Under the pieces are notes generated by a model. It saw nothing but the letters and a program-made list of their open reading frames with translations. It was not told where the DNA came from and did no database searches. Both the position numbers and the translations under genes were made by a program. Positions 1 to 11,395 of a stretch of 64,000 bases of DNA are shown here, in pieces (within the stretch, counting starts at the first letter, position 1; every line of letters begins with the position of its first letter). The stretch is from Conoideocrella luteorostrata (taxonomy: Eukaryota; Ascomycota; Sordariomycetes; Hypocreales; Clavicipitaceae): NCBI GenBank assembly GCA_032433595.1, contig JASWJB010000019.1, positions 186,001 through 250,000 on the forward strand, written 5' to 3'.

Positions 1-500
1 CTCTTGCGAATAGCGCTGGGATATAGGGTATGTTTGTAAGCTGCATTCTTTGCCTCTCATCTCCATTCATTCCCATTAGTTTAGAAATTTGGATTTTTCT
101 GTTTTTGGCGAATTGGGGACAGGAGGAGTTATGCGGCTTCGAGTTTAAGTTAGCCCCGCCTCAATACTTTCATTGATGTTTAGTGGACCTCCGCAAGCCG
201 GGCAACACATATGCACAATCCCCGTCCAAAGTGTGTACTCCGACACTAAACAGTTATCACGTTAGCAGTCTCACATTACCTGTAGTCGTCGTATGTATGT
301 ACATGTGCTCGCTGGGTTGCACATATCATCGAAGGCAGTTCTTTTGCTTTCTACATCTGCATAACGCTATTTCATTAGATTTCGCGGCTCAACACTGGAG
401 CGTCTGTATTTCTGCGCTTTAGCATCCTGCCTGTTGCTGTAAAGTAGCTACGGCATTGTATCTTCAACGTTTGGGAGTTTTGCCAGCTGCATCATTCTTG
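1..500. other. Upstream region of PHO8, no supported gene
   Basis: No coding signal is convincing here. An 80-codon open frame at 183-422 has no recognisable similarity. The stretch probably holds the promoter and 5' leader of the alkaline phosphatase gene, and possibly the tail of a neighbour outside the window. Confidence 0.5.
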
Positions 501-2345
501 ATGGTATGTATCCGTGTATCCTGCTACCATAACCGCTGACCGGTTCTACTTGAATTGCTAAGGAGTATTCTTCCCGTCTTTTTGCAATGCCCACAGATTG
601 TGCTTGGGACGTCATCTCACTGCATACTTATGCCTTCTCTAACGCACTGCCAACAGGCGTCCGAACAAAGTCCCCTGCTCGGGAACAACAGCCAAGTTGC
701 GAATCATGAAAATACTGAGGGCAATAGCAACACCAGAAAGGCTACCAAGTGGTCCAGAATCAGTGATATTGGAATTTTTGTCTGGGCTTTGGTTGCTACT
801 ACTGCTGTCATCGTCCTAGCCGTTTGGACACAGCATAATCAACAGACATCGAAGCATGATTCTCGTGCTACTAAACGCAATCTTATCTTCATGATATCCG
901 ACGGCATGGGACCTGCCTCCCTCTCATTGACCCGGAGCTATCGCCAGTATGTCGAGGGATTGCCCGAAGGGGATACTCTCACGTTGGACAAACATTTCTG
1001 GGGCTCCAGTCGCACTCGATCTAGCAGCAGCTTAGTTACTGACAGTGCTGCCGGTGCTACCGCCTTCTCCTGTGGAAAGAAGAGCTACAATGGAGCTATA
1101 TCTATGCTACCTGACTATCAACCCTGCTGCTCTGTAATGGAAGCCGCTAAGAGAGCTGGATACGCAACAGGACTTGTCGTTACGAGTGACATTACGGATG
1201 CGACTCCAGCGTGTTTTGCAAGTCATGTTATGATAAGGCAATTGCAGGACGATATTGCCCTACAAGAGGTTGGCGAAGGGCCCTTGGGTCGATCGGTTGA
1301 CGTTATGTTTGGTGGTGGAAGATGCCACTTCATGCCCAACAGCACCTCTAGAAGCTGTCGATTGGACGACATGGACATCGTTAGCTTGGCAAAGGAAAAA
1401 TATGGATGGACGTATGCTGATAGTCGCAAAGCTTTCGATGCTCTCGATGGGGGCAACAACGCGAACCTGCCTCTTTTGGGCTTGTTCGCCGATACGGATA
1501 TTCCTTTTGAACTAGACAGGAAGGGCGTAAATGATGTCTATCCCAGCCTCAGTGAAATGGCCAACACCGCAGTACGCGCTCTGGAAAGAGCTACGGCTAA
1601 GAGTGATAAGGGGTTTTTCCTCATGATTGAAGGCAGTCGCATAGATCATGCAGGTCATATCAACGATCCTGCAGCACAAGTACGAGAGGTTCTCGAATAT
1701 GATGGAACGTTCAAGACAGTTTTGAGATTCATCGATAGTACTACTACCGAGACTGTTCTCGTGGCAACCAGTGACCACGAAACTGGCGGACTTGCTACTG
1801 CTATTCAGGAACCCGATCACCTGCCCGTTTATAACTGGTACCCACAAGTACTGGCGAATGCATCTACATCATGCGAGAAACTGGCGGCCACCTTGCAAGG
1901 GCATGTGTCCAACAAAGCCTACTCCATGTCTTACCAGCAACTCAAGTCATGGATTAACAATGAGCTTATTGTTCCAGGCCTGGGCATCTCAGATGCGACT
2001 GATGAGGAGCTGTCTCTACTCGCAGAAAAACCCGAAGCATCTGCAAATACTTTTGCAGCTATTATCTCCCTCCGTGCACACATTGGGTGGAGCACTCACG
2101 GCCACACAGCTGTAGATGTGAACGTTTATAGCTCTGGTGGTCCTGAAACTGACAATATTCGTGGCAACATTGAGAACACGGATATTGGCAAGTTCCTCAG
2201 TCACTATCTCAACGTTGATGTAGATGAAATCACCAAGGATCTGAGGAAACAGATGAGCACCAACAAGTATCTATTCGGTGCTGAAAAACAGGATAAAATG
2301 AGCTCTTGGGGCTTCGATAAGTATCATAGCCTTAAGGACTTGTGA
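501..2345 (+). CDS. PHO8: Vacuolar alkaline phosphatase, Pho8-type
   Basis: A type II membrane phosphomonoesterase of the vacuole. My model is ATG alone at 501-503, an intron at 504-656 (GTATGT donor, CTAAC about 14 nt before CAG), then 657-2345, giving 563 aa. The new N-terminus starts MASEQSPLLG; EQSPLL fits the acidic dileucine AP-3 sorting signal and matches the signal known from yeast Vam3. A membrane segment lies at about residues 40-58. The catalytic core shows ISDGMG (metal Asp about 83), VTDSAAGATAF (nucleophile Ser about 131) and ATSDHETGG near the C-terminus. Length fits the family. Without the intron, the first in-frame ATG is at 630 (571 aa) and gives an unfamiliar start, so I prefer the spliced form. 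The identity of the enzyme is secure; the first exon is inferred. Confidence 0.93.
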
Positions 2346-2882
2346 ACTAGGTGCAGAAATTACTGTCTAACTTTGCCATTGAGTTTGTGGCTTCGTCAAT
2401 GTCTGTATAATACCTGAGACGTAGCCGATGAACGTTTTTGGGTATCTCAACGAAAATTGTCCAACTTGTGACAGGGATGGAGATGCAGCAGTGACCGTAA
2501 TACTCTCAAAATTTAACACCTGTGCAGTTTGAAGCAGATGGGAGGTCTGCATACAGGATTCCGTTGTTGCATACTTTAAACCCGTCGTTGAGAACCGATT
2601 CTATGTTTCAGGGCATTCATTTTTTGATGGTGGTAAGAGACAGCGAGGGTAGCTTCGTCCTTAATAATCATACTCTCTCACTTTGAGTTTCTTTTTCTGC
2701 TAGTTGGAGCCCGTAATACAAATTTTGTGTATGGCAAGGTATTATTATACAGTCCTGACAGTGCAAAACGCCTATGAAAACCTTGTGAGACGTAATGGCT
2801 GTGGTGTTTGAATGGTGCTATGACGCTACCTACCTTTTAAAGTTACAGAGTAAATGAACCGTATACTATATTCGCGCCGTCC
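2346..2882. other. Intergenic, 3' side of PHO8
   Basis: Nothing coding is seen. It probably contains the PHO8 3' UTR and terminator, then decayed sequence leading into the transporter pseudogene. Confidence 0.5.
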
Positions 2883-3408
2883 AACCTTGACCAGTTTTCC
2901 ACATTTGGTCAGTTTGGATGCGAGGAGAAACTCGCAACCAATAGCGACAGCACTGCCTGCAAATATCTTGGAACCAGTATACCCATCGGGACCGTTGATG
3001 ATGGCGCCAGGCGATGAGTGGACATGTTGGCATGACGAAACTGACAGTCGAGAATGTCATGCCCATGCGAAGTCCCAGTTTGCGAAGGCTCGTCGTCAAG
3101 AAGGACAAGGCGGCCGGAAAGACCTGCAGCAGCGATTCCAGAGAAGACGGCCAAAATATACATGCCAGTGGGGTTTTTGATGGCAACAAAGCAAAACAAT
3201 AAGATCGACGTAGCGATAGATGTGGGTATGAAGACATTGATAGCCCCAATGCGATCCGCAGCATAGCTGGGGGACAATCCGGCCAATTACGCCAACCCCG
3301 TTGAGGATTAGAAGCATATTGAGGGAGTCTTGGTATGAAAATGGTGGTTGCAACGTATCAAGTTAATACGCAGCTACGTACTCCGTAAAAGAAAGCAAAG
3401 TAGACGCC
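2883..3408 (-). pseudogene. Decayed MFS monocarboxylate (MCT-like) transporter, C-terminal half
   Basis: Read on the minus strand, recognisable MCT-family pieces appear in the right order but in different frames. They are GVYFAFFYG (3408 downward, just after a TAG that could be an old acceptor), then SYQDSLNMLLILNGVGVIGR, then SYAADRIGAINVFIP and a membrane stretch, then FPAALSFLTTSLRKLGLRMG with TFSTVSFVMPTCPLIA, then GAIINGPDGYTGSKIFAGSA ending near 2883. At least three frame changes and one in-frame stop break the gene in about 500 bp, and I see no N-terminal half upstream. A copy of the 9-mer TACTCCGTA at 3379-3387 sits exactly where homology fails. Family knowledge supports a monocarboxylate-permease-like MFS protein; the substrate is unknown. 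Confidence 0.8.
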
Positions 3409-4035
3409 CTAGAAGTTCTGTGATTTGTTGTGCGAGCAATATGTTAAAACGTGAATGTAGGCTTAGTTGCGAGAAGAGTAAAGTTTATCCCCCGATCACG
3501 TTCGTTATTTAGTAATAGAAATTCGTTAATGTTTATAACAAACTGAGAAGCACCTAAACCCTCAAATTACCTGCAAGTAGACTTGCTAGAGTTTTGTCTG
3601 TGCATCAGAACTCAGATTGAGTGGGAAGAAATCTCTCCTGACAAGCTGCTGCCTATTTACAATTATCAATTCTCAGAAACGTCTGGTATAGACAGGTGGG
3701 TGTGGTGTATCACAATACATAGCGGTAGATATTCAAGTTAGACTATACTCTCTGATCAATTAAGTCCTGCTCTATGCCCAAGATCCTCAGTATTTCCATG
3801 TTTTGTAAAGCGCCTGTAAATGCATCTTACATTAGACTTTCGCAATATGTGTGCTGCCCGCAACCATGTCCTCTCTTGAAGTAGAAACAGTGCCATTAGC
3901 ATCGCAATGAGCTGACTTCAACCACATCGATAAGTGATCAACTTCTCTGACAGACCGTACCTGGGTCATCTGGCGCTCTGTTTACTGCTGAAGCTTTAAC
4001 TATAGTTTCAAGACATACCAGCGTTTAGAGTCCCT
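3409..4035. other. AT-rich intergenic stretch
   Basis: No gene is seen on either strand. I looked for the missing N-terminal half of the MCT pseudogene and did not find it. The right part is presumably the 3' UTR of the Skt5-like gene. Confidence 0.5.
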
Positions 4036-6961
4036 TTACATCACAATCTAGAGACAATCGTTAGAATGAAACTAGCGTAAGATACTATACTCGAGTTAAT
4101 ACTTACACAATCACTTCCTTGCTTTCCCTGTGGAATGCCCATATCCTCAAATGTTGCCGGGCCTTTAGTAGGTTTCACAGGAGCGGGAGCAGAGGTTTGA
4201 AGACTCGGACCAGATTGAGGACTGGGTTCGACAGGTCGTTGTCCTGCCAAGGCAGGTGGAACGCTTCCAGTTCTGCCTCCAACCGGGGCAGGGTGAGGTT
4301 GGGTCGAGGGTGCTTGACCAAATCCAGTTGGCACTCTTGAAGATTGATGGCCACCTTGTGGTGGTAGGGAGCTTAGTCTTTCAGGGCGTCCAGTGGCGCC
4401 TGGCACCCTGGAGAACCGCTCGTAGTTTTGGGGAATTGCTCTAGAGTCATGTTGATATGGCATCTCTGAAGAGGGATGTGACGATATCCGAGGCCCATGT
4501 TCTAATCCTGACGAATACTGCTGTCTAGGAGAAGGTTGCTTTTGTAGCCTGTTTGTTACCATATTTGCGCTGGAGATGATATGGCTACTTGGGATCCTGC
4601 CATACATGTCATCACCCAAAGAAGGCTGGCGCTGACTACCTATACTGGGCCCAGGGCTTGGCTGTCTGTACCCAGTAACCGACCCTTGAGAATCCCATTC
4701 GGCAGAAGCAACTCGGCCACGAGGACCAGGGTGGGTCGGAGGTTGCAAACTGCCTGTAGAGTAGGATATTGGCATTGGGTGCGGCCCAGTTGACGAGGGT
4801 TTAATACCAAATGCACTTGAGGGCCTGTCAGCTTGTGGTCCTTGTGGAGGTTGGAGGCCAGGGCTGCATCTAGAGTGCGTGGGCACCTTAACGTCATCTT
4901 CTGGGTACGGCGTCGTGGAATGAGGACGATTCACATTGAGCGGCGCGGGCCGATCGTCATCTGGATACGGTGCCGCAGAGCGTGAACGCATATGCGGCTG
5001 TGTGTTCGTATCAAGTCGGACGTTGAAGGCTGGTGGTCGATCAGTGCTGATTAGAGAGGCTCTCGAGGGGTCTGGGAAATTGGCATGGTCCGAGACAATC
5101 ATGGGTTTGATACCAGGAGACGGATGTGGAGAAACATGCGGAGAGCTCACTGATGGAGACGATTTACCATAAAGTTGTGGCGGAATGGGTGGATCACTGT
5201 TTTTGGTCGAAACTGAACCCGAGGTATTTTCTCTCAGTGTAGGCATGTGCTGAGGTTGCTGTTTAAAACGGTCAGGTCGCTTGCCTCTCTGTGAGCCATG
5301 TTGCGACTTGATTCGGGTTAATGTCGTCGTCTCGTGATCCTTTTTCGAAAGGCTCTGATCATGGCTCAGAGATTCTAGTCGACCCATGGCGTCTTTATTG
5401 CCGTGATCAGCCGCAAGATGATACCACTTGCGCGCGTCCGTTACACTCTGGTTCACGTGGATGCCAATCTCATAGTAGTAGCCCATGGCGAACTCGCCAG
5501 TCGGGAGCTTGGAAGCAGCAGCTTCCTGGGCGTACTTGAAAGCAAGCTCCTCGTTCTTCTTGAAAACACCCTCATATCCGAATAGAAACCATCGGCTCAC
5601 GCCGAGAGCGGCCTCCGGTAGTCCTTGTTTGGCTGCCAATCCATAGTAGTGGAGTGAATAAGATGGCTTGAATTCACACCCCAATTGGCAAAGCTCATGG
5701 GCTTGCCCCATTTTAAGTTGGGCTTTAGCAAACCCGAGATATGCTGCTTTTTCGACATACATCTTTGCCGTCTCCAAGTTATACGATAGTAGGCCTTCGG
5801 GTATGGTGATGTCAGGCAAGTCGCGGCCGACCAGCATCCCATAAACATACGACCCCTGTGGTGCATCTTCATCAGAGCTATCTGCGGCAGCTCTAATGCG
5901 CTCCAAGCCGCCAGCATAATCCTTTGACTCTCCATGCTGACCAAGCAGGCTCATCATGCCCATGCGATACAACGCCGCCGAGTCGTTCAAGCTCATGCCC
6001 TTATAATAGTGTTCTTTAGCTTTTGACATGTCGTTGGACTGCTCAAACAGCATACCCATGCGATATTCAGACCTCACATTTCCCAGCTCTGCCGCACGCC
6101 TGTAGCCACTGTACGCTTCGCGTTTGTCGACGCGATGTCCAAATTTTCCGAATTCAAGCCACTTGGAGCGAATATACAAAGCATCCGGATGGTCCTGACC
6201 CGCCAGGTAATTAACAATGTTAAGAGCATCAACACGGAGTTCATGCTCGATGCGAGGTGTGGCTGGCCTGGGTTTGTCGGCAGGTTCCCGGGCCACGGCA
6301 TCCGTAGCAATTTCAGCCCAGATGAGAACATCGCGAGCCCAACTAATCTGCATATTCACATTCTGCGAGTGCAGAACATGTTTGCGTGCATTCCACAATA
6401 TCTCCTCCTTCGCATCGTCAGCCGGGGGAATGTTGTCACCAGTGACTTTTGGAAAGGGGGAAAAAGATGGTGCATCTCGCCCCATGGCGTCAAGCTGTTG
6501 CGCCCGGCTGTCAGTATCCTTGTACGCCGCGATATCACTGTCAGCGTTAGCCGCGGCTGTGCTTCGTGTCCCCGAAGACTCGTTGCCGGCATCGAAGCGT
6601 TGTTGCGTAGTGGTCGGAAGCGATGACCGTTGGTCATGTTGTGATGGTTTTACGCGGGATTCTCGCCGTTCGCTGTCTCCCGCTTCTAGTTCTAGGCGTT
6701 GCAAATCATCTTGCATATTCTGGGGCACTTGAGGGGTTACTCTAGGCGTTGGCAACAGGCGTGGTTAGCACCAAGCTCCACATGGGAATGTACTCTATGA
6801 TACACTCATCTTTAGATGCTCCGGCAAAGGGGTATGGGGACAAACTTGGTAGAAATCGGGTGTCTAACATACCTCTGCGGTGAAGGTGCAATGACTTCAG
6901 GCATGTAATAATCATCGAAGCCTCCAGGTACGAAGGTCGCACCGAACTGATGCTGCGCCAT
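4036..6961 (-). CDS. SKT5: Sel1-repeat chitin synthase activator, Skt5/Chs4-like, CaaX-tailed
   Basis: In yeast, Skt5/Chs4 activates and localises chitin synthase III; this is the filamentous relative. Exons are 6961-6873, 6741-4107 and 4047-4036, giving 911 aa, and all junctions are in phase. Intron 1 has GTATGT, GCTAAC and CTAG; intron 2 (4048-4106) has GTAAGT, CTAAC and TAG. The protein begins MAQHQFGATFVPGG. It has an acidic and low-complexity N-terminus, then about seven Sel1-like repeats (for example YRRAAELGNVRSEYRMG, KWYHLAADHGNKDAMGRL), then a long Pro/Ser/Gln-rich tail. Splicing of intron 2 gives the terminus GSDCIVM, a farnesylation-type CaaX box. The open frame continues back from the start ATG to a TGA near 7030, so an upstream exon (possible acceptor ATACAG) cannot be excluded. 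Confidence 0.9.
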
Positions 6962-9900
6962 CTCTGCGGACGGCGACGTGGACAAGGTATCGTCGCCTGT
7001 ATTCGCAGGGCCATTGTTAGCTTGAAATCATCGTAGGAAGCAGTATTCCTGGAAACTGGACGGAATTTGTATTTGCGTGTGTTCAAATACAAACAATCAA
7101 GGGCCAAGTCGTACCAGATGCGTCCACGACAAATCAACGCAGAGAATCGATGGGTTGAGCGGCCGGGTTTCAAACAGCAGAAGCCTCCCTAGCTGCGCCG
7201 CTGGATCGAAGGGAGTGTCGACGCAAAAATAGGCATGGAGACAAGCACGACAAGTACAAGTATGAGACGACAGTAATTGAGGGAGACACGAACCGAGCAG
7301 TCACCGTAACACAGAGAGCTGACTGTGCGTAATAATAGTAAGTCTGATATGAATATGGCCGCCAAGTTTTAGTGTCAGCAGACAGTGTGGCGTACCGGTC
7401 AACCGGTCGTTGATGAGGCAGATATGCAGAGCAGGCACTAGGTGGCGGGGGGAGCATTGAGGGGCGGGTCAACTGGTCTGGCGTCTGGTTTCTTAATATC
7501 AGCAGGTTGCGCGGGCAATGTCGATCAATTACGGCTTGATAGAGTGTCTCATTCTCACTATTAAATTTGCCTCGGTTGCGATTCGAATCCAAACACATGA
7601 GGCCGCTCTGTACTGCACTATTGTTGCCTAAATTATTAGTCGAGTGCCTGCAACGCAGACGGAGTAAGATTCTCCTGCTCGGGGTGCTCCATACGAGCGT
7701 GCACATGCGCCATCCAGAGCTGGATATAACGTGTTGGCAGGTAATGAGCCCCTTTGCATCAGGCAAGAGGGGGACAACGGGGTTCGGCGCGCTCTGGCTC
7801 CCATGCAAACGATGCTGAATCACGATGTGAGCATGCACACAGGGCACAATGTCTAAATTTAGAACGACGAGTCTGCCTACATTAGCCGCTCTTCCCAGGC
7901 GAGACCTGTGCCGCTGGGTAATTATGCTGCAGTTTGATGATTTCTCTTCCAAATCCAATCCATAAGGAACGTATGAAGGTACCTGAACCTCTAGTATCGC
8001 GCTGGCAAATGCAGGACAGCGAAAATATAATCTAGATCAATAAGGTAGGATGACCGTGGCGAGCTGCATCCTAGGTTTGCGGGAGAGTGTGGCCACTGCT
8101 CGTCCAACGGCAAACCCGAGGTAGTAGGCCATGTAGGGCTTCCTAGAACGGCGCCATCTAGATGATGAGCGCTTGCACAAAGCAGTGATGAGGCTACCTT
8201 GGTGGTACAGTACTGAAATTTCGCAGAGGGTGAACACGGAGCAGAAATGTTGACTCTGCTCTGTAGTAGTTGAGGCGATACTATCGGAAATCACCTGGTA
8301 GCTAGTCAAGTAGCTATTCAGATAAAGGTCAAAAAAGGAGACAACTTGGAAGAACAGGTCCTAGGATTTGGTGTTTTTGGCTGTCCTACTCATATCTCAA
8401 TATTGGTCCAGGATCACGAGAGTCGATATGGATAGGTAAGGCACTGTGGCTATACTGTCAGCCTCAGCTGCGAAATAGTTAGTACAAGACATCCAGCTAC
8501 TAACCTGGCTTATCATTATGCATGGCTTACTTATCAGTATATGGTCGGCATTCTTGCCATACTGATGCCTTGCTTCTTTGCTATGCATACCGTTCACAGC
8601 CCTTCTGCATCACGTCTGTTAGTTTCAGCCTGCATTCAATCAACGACTATTAGATTAGGTATCTGGTACGGCAGAGTAAGCTCATGATATATGTAAAGGT
8701 ACCACTCAATTTGCATATACTTATTTTGAGGGTAAGTATGTGGGGATTGGTCACCAAGGGCATTAAGGCGAAGGCGGCCGCGACCACATTTAAGAGGCCA
8801 GCTAAATGGTTTTGCTACGAACGAGAAGAAGGTAGCTTGCCCTAGTGTATCGGGAAATAGAAGGGTATCATATGGAGCCAGGAGAAGACTCAGGGTAGGA
8901 AGACAACATCAACAGACAGAACTTTGGCAGACTTGTTTTGACCTGTCTTTCTATATCTATTACCAGCTGCCTACGTACACCGTATGAAGTGGACCGTCAC
9001 GCCATGAAGACTCTCATTGCATACTACAATTGATGTACTTGGATATCGCTGTCAACATATGCTTCGGTCGAGGAAAACCCGGCCATATTTAGCATTTGAT
9101 AGTTCCTTCTTAGTTTGTTTACCAGTGTTCATCACCGGAAATCCATCTAATATAGGTTTACCTAATTAGATACGTGTGTTCAGATATTTTCTGTGGGCTT
9201 TGACCGGGAGACATAGTCTGGCTCGATGGTTCTGCACGCCGAGCTTAAGCTGACAGTCAGCTTCGTTTTGATAACGTAAAAATCTCAAGGAGCTGCTCTC
9301 CAACATAGAATGTTAAAATATTTTTAAAGACTGTAGCGAAACAGCCAATATTGGTAACGTATACTTGTTGTGGTTTTTGGGTTGAGACGCGAGAACATGA
9401 TAAAATACTGACGGAAAAGGCCCTAATAAAATTAAAATGTACTCTAGTAATCTTTGAGTACATTTGGAGCATTCTGCGCCGAAGGGACAGCACAAACCAG
9501 CCATGCCAGTCTACGTACTGAAGTATGTATGGGATTGATTAACTGCTCTCCGCGTGATGTTCTAGTCTGATTCAGAAATAAGAGCTAGCCCGTACGAGTT
9601 CAAATGGCGTCCTGACATTTATCTCGTTGAAGCGCTCGATAATACATGGCTTCATAATATTAAACTTGAAAGAAATTCTAGGTACATGGAGAGATTATAT
9701 GAGTAAGAATTAAGAAGTGTTGAGGCTTGTTCGTTTGATCCGTATTGATTTGCCTATACCAAGCATTACGGGGAGACGAAGCTCTAAGTGTAACGCCTTG
9801 CTCGTAGAAACCCGTAAACAATGGATCGTAGATGCATCGCTGACTTTAAATCGACACATAGTTTCAAAAACTTAGTACACGCAGCTCGAAACGCGATAAA

Positions 9901-10222
9901 TAATTCCAACAAGGAGATGTTTGACCTGTGGATTCTGCCTTGCTGTTGAGGATGCAGACTTCGAGCAGACGGCTAGTCTGACCCGATTACATAAGCAAGT
10001 GGCCTGCGGTTCACACGTCGTCACCACGGCCAGCCTGGGGTACAGACTCGCAACTTGTTCCCTTGAATTCTCACACGCCATACAGTTCACCTCTAATTTC
10101 CACAGAATTGCACGATTTTAGCTCCCATATCTTCTTTTCAGCGAAGGCAAGAAAGCTATTTTTCGGCTTATTCTGGAGGTCTTTCCCGACAAAAGGTCTC
10201 CACGTGCTGAGTATCTGCTACA
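6962..10222. other. 3.3 kb spacer, mostly featureless
   Basis: The left part is the promoter and leader of the Skt5-like gene. A minus-strand frame is free of stops for 262 codons at 7170-7958, but its first M is a TTG, its composition is not protein-like, and I recognise nothing in it. From about 8000 to 10150 there are only short frames and AT-rich sequence. I saw no transposon genes, tRNA or terminal repeats. The last roughly 100 bases before 10223 should be the RPN12 promoter and leader. Confidence 0.45.
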
Positions 10223-11109
10223 ATGGGTGATCGCAACGTTACCCAGATTCTTGCGCAGCTCAAGCACTCCCCATCCATGAGCTACCCAGAGGCCAATGGT
10301 CTCCTATCGAAATCCAAGCTAGCTCTTCTCAAGTTAAACTCCCTCACTCCAAGCCAGTCATCCTCGCCGCAGCTTCTTGCCCTTGCTCGCGAGACGTACG
10401 AGCAAGGGGCACTCTTCGCAATTCGAGCTCGCAACCCTGATGCATTCACGCGTTACGTGCAGCAACTCCAGCCGTTCTATGAACTCCCCTCATCGATCCT
10501 GGCACCAAACTTGTCCGAACGAAACAAAGTAACCGGCTTGAGCCTATTACTGCTTCTGACCCAAGGCCGATACGCTGAGTTTCACTCAGAGTTGGAAGGT
10601 CTTGCTAACAGGGACGGAGGAGGCAGCGCTGGTGACGCTGAAGGGGATAGATATCTAGGATATCCTATCCGATTAGAAAGATGGCTGATGGAAGGTAGTT
10701 ATGACCGGGTATGGAAAGCAATGAAGAGCAGCGAGGTGCCTTGCGATGAGTACGGTGTATTTTCCGAGGCAAGTGCATTCATCTGATAACAGCTTATCTG
10801 GATTAAGAATTCGTCACTAATCGAGAGCATGAGTAGATTTTGAAAAACCAAATCCGATCTGAGATTGCAAGTAGCAGCGAGCGTGCGTACTCTAGCTTGC
10901 CAATAAGCTCCACCAAGAGTCTGCTGTTTCTTGAGTCCGAAGGAGATGTAATTCAGTTTGCAAAACATAGAGGCTGGGCAGTCAAAGATGGGCACATTCA
11001 CTTTCCAGATACGACGGACACTAGCGCAGACAATCAGAGCAAAGATGTCAGCCAAGTGATCATAGAAAACACATTGGGTTACGCTCGCGAGCTGGAGACT
11101 ATTGTATAA
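10223..11109 (+). CDS. RPN12: 26S proteasome lid subunit Rpn12 (PSMD8)
   Basis: A non-catalytic subunit of the 19S regulatory lid, in nucleus and cytoplasm. Exons are 10223-10768 and 10837-11109, giving 272 aa, the normal length. The ATG sits in MGDRNVTQIL. Family motifs seen are the helical CSN8/PSMD8 core (YEQGALFAIRARNPDAFTRY, FYELP, YPIRLERWLMEGSYDRVW) and, after the intron, QIRSEIASSSERAYSSLPIS, then SLLFLESEGDVIQFAKHRGW. The 68-nt intron uses a GC donor (GAG|GCAAGT) with an ordinary CTAAT branch and TAG acceptor; the splice is phase 0 (FSE|ILKNQ). The gene converges with alpha-COP across 286 bp. Confidence 0.95.
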
Positions 11110-11395
11110 ATACGGACAGTGGGAGACATCCCATTTTATTCCAGACAGTCTCGTATCAATGAAAGTTGTGTGTACGCTTAATTCAAATCACATGGCCGCG
11201 ACAACTATGTATGTGGTTTCGTTTCTCGAAACTGTACTTTATCTCAATTGCGCGAAATACCTCGTCATTGACTCCACCTCAACTGTCTTTACACCTGTGT
11301 CATGCCTATCTTAAATCTGCATACGAATTACCAAGCCCCGCCATCTTAGCTGTCCCTTTAATGTGTGCAAGGGTCCAAAACGTTCCGTTACTCAA

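Noticed and set aside
183..422. 79-codon ORF upstream of PHO8
   Set aside because: No similarity, no splice partners, and probably leader or promoter sequence.
6135..6732. 163- and 171-codon plus-strand ORFs
   Set aside because: Shadows of the Skt5-like coding strand.
7577..7600. GATTCGAATCC resembling a tRNA B box
   Set aside because: The B box needs G(A/T)TCRA spacing, which is not met; no A box or acceptor stem pairs around it.
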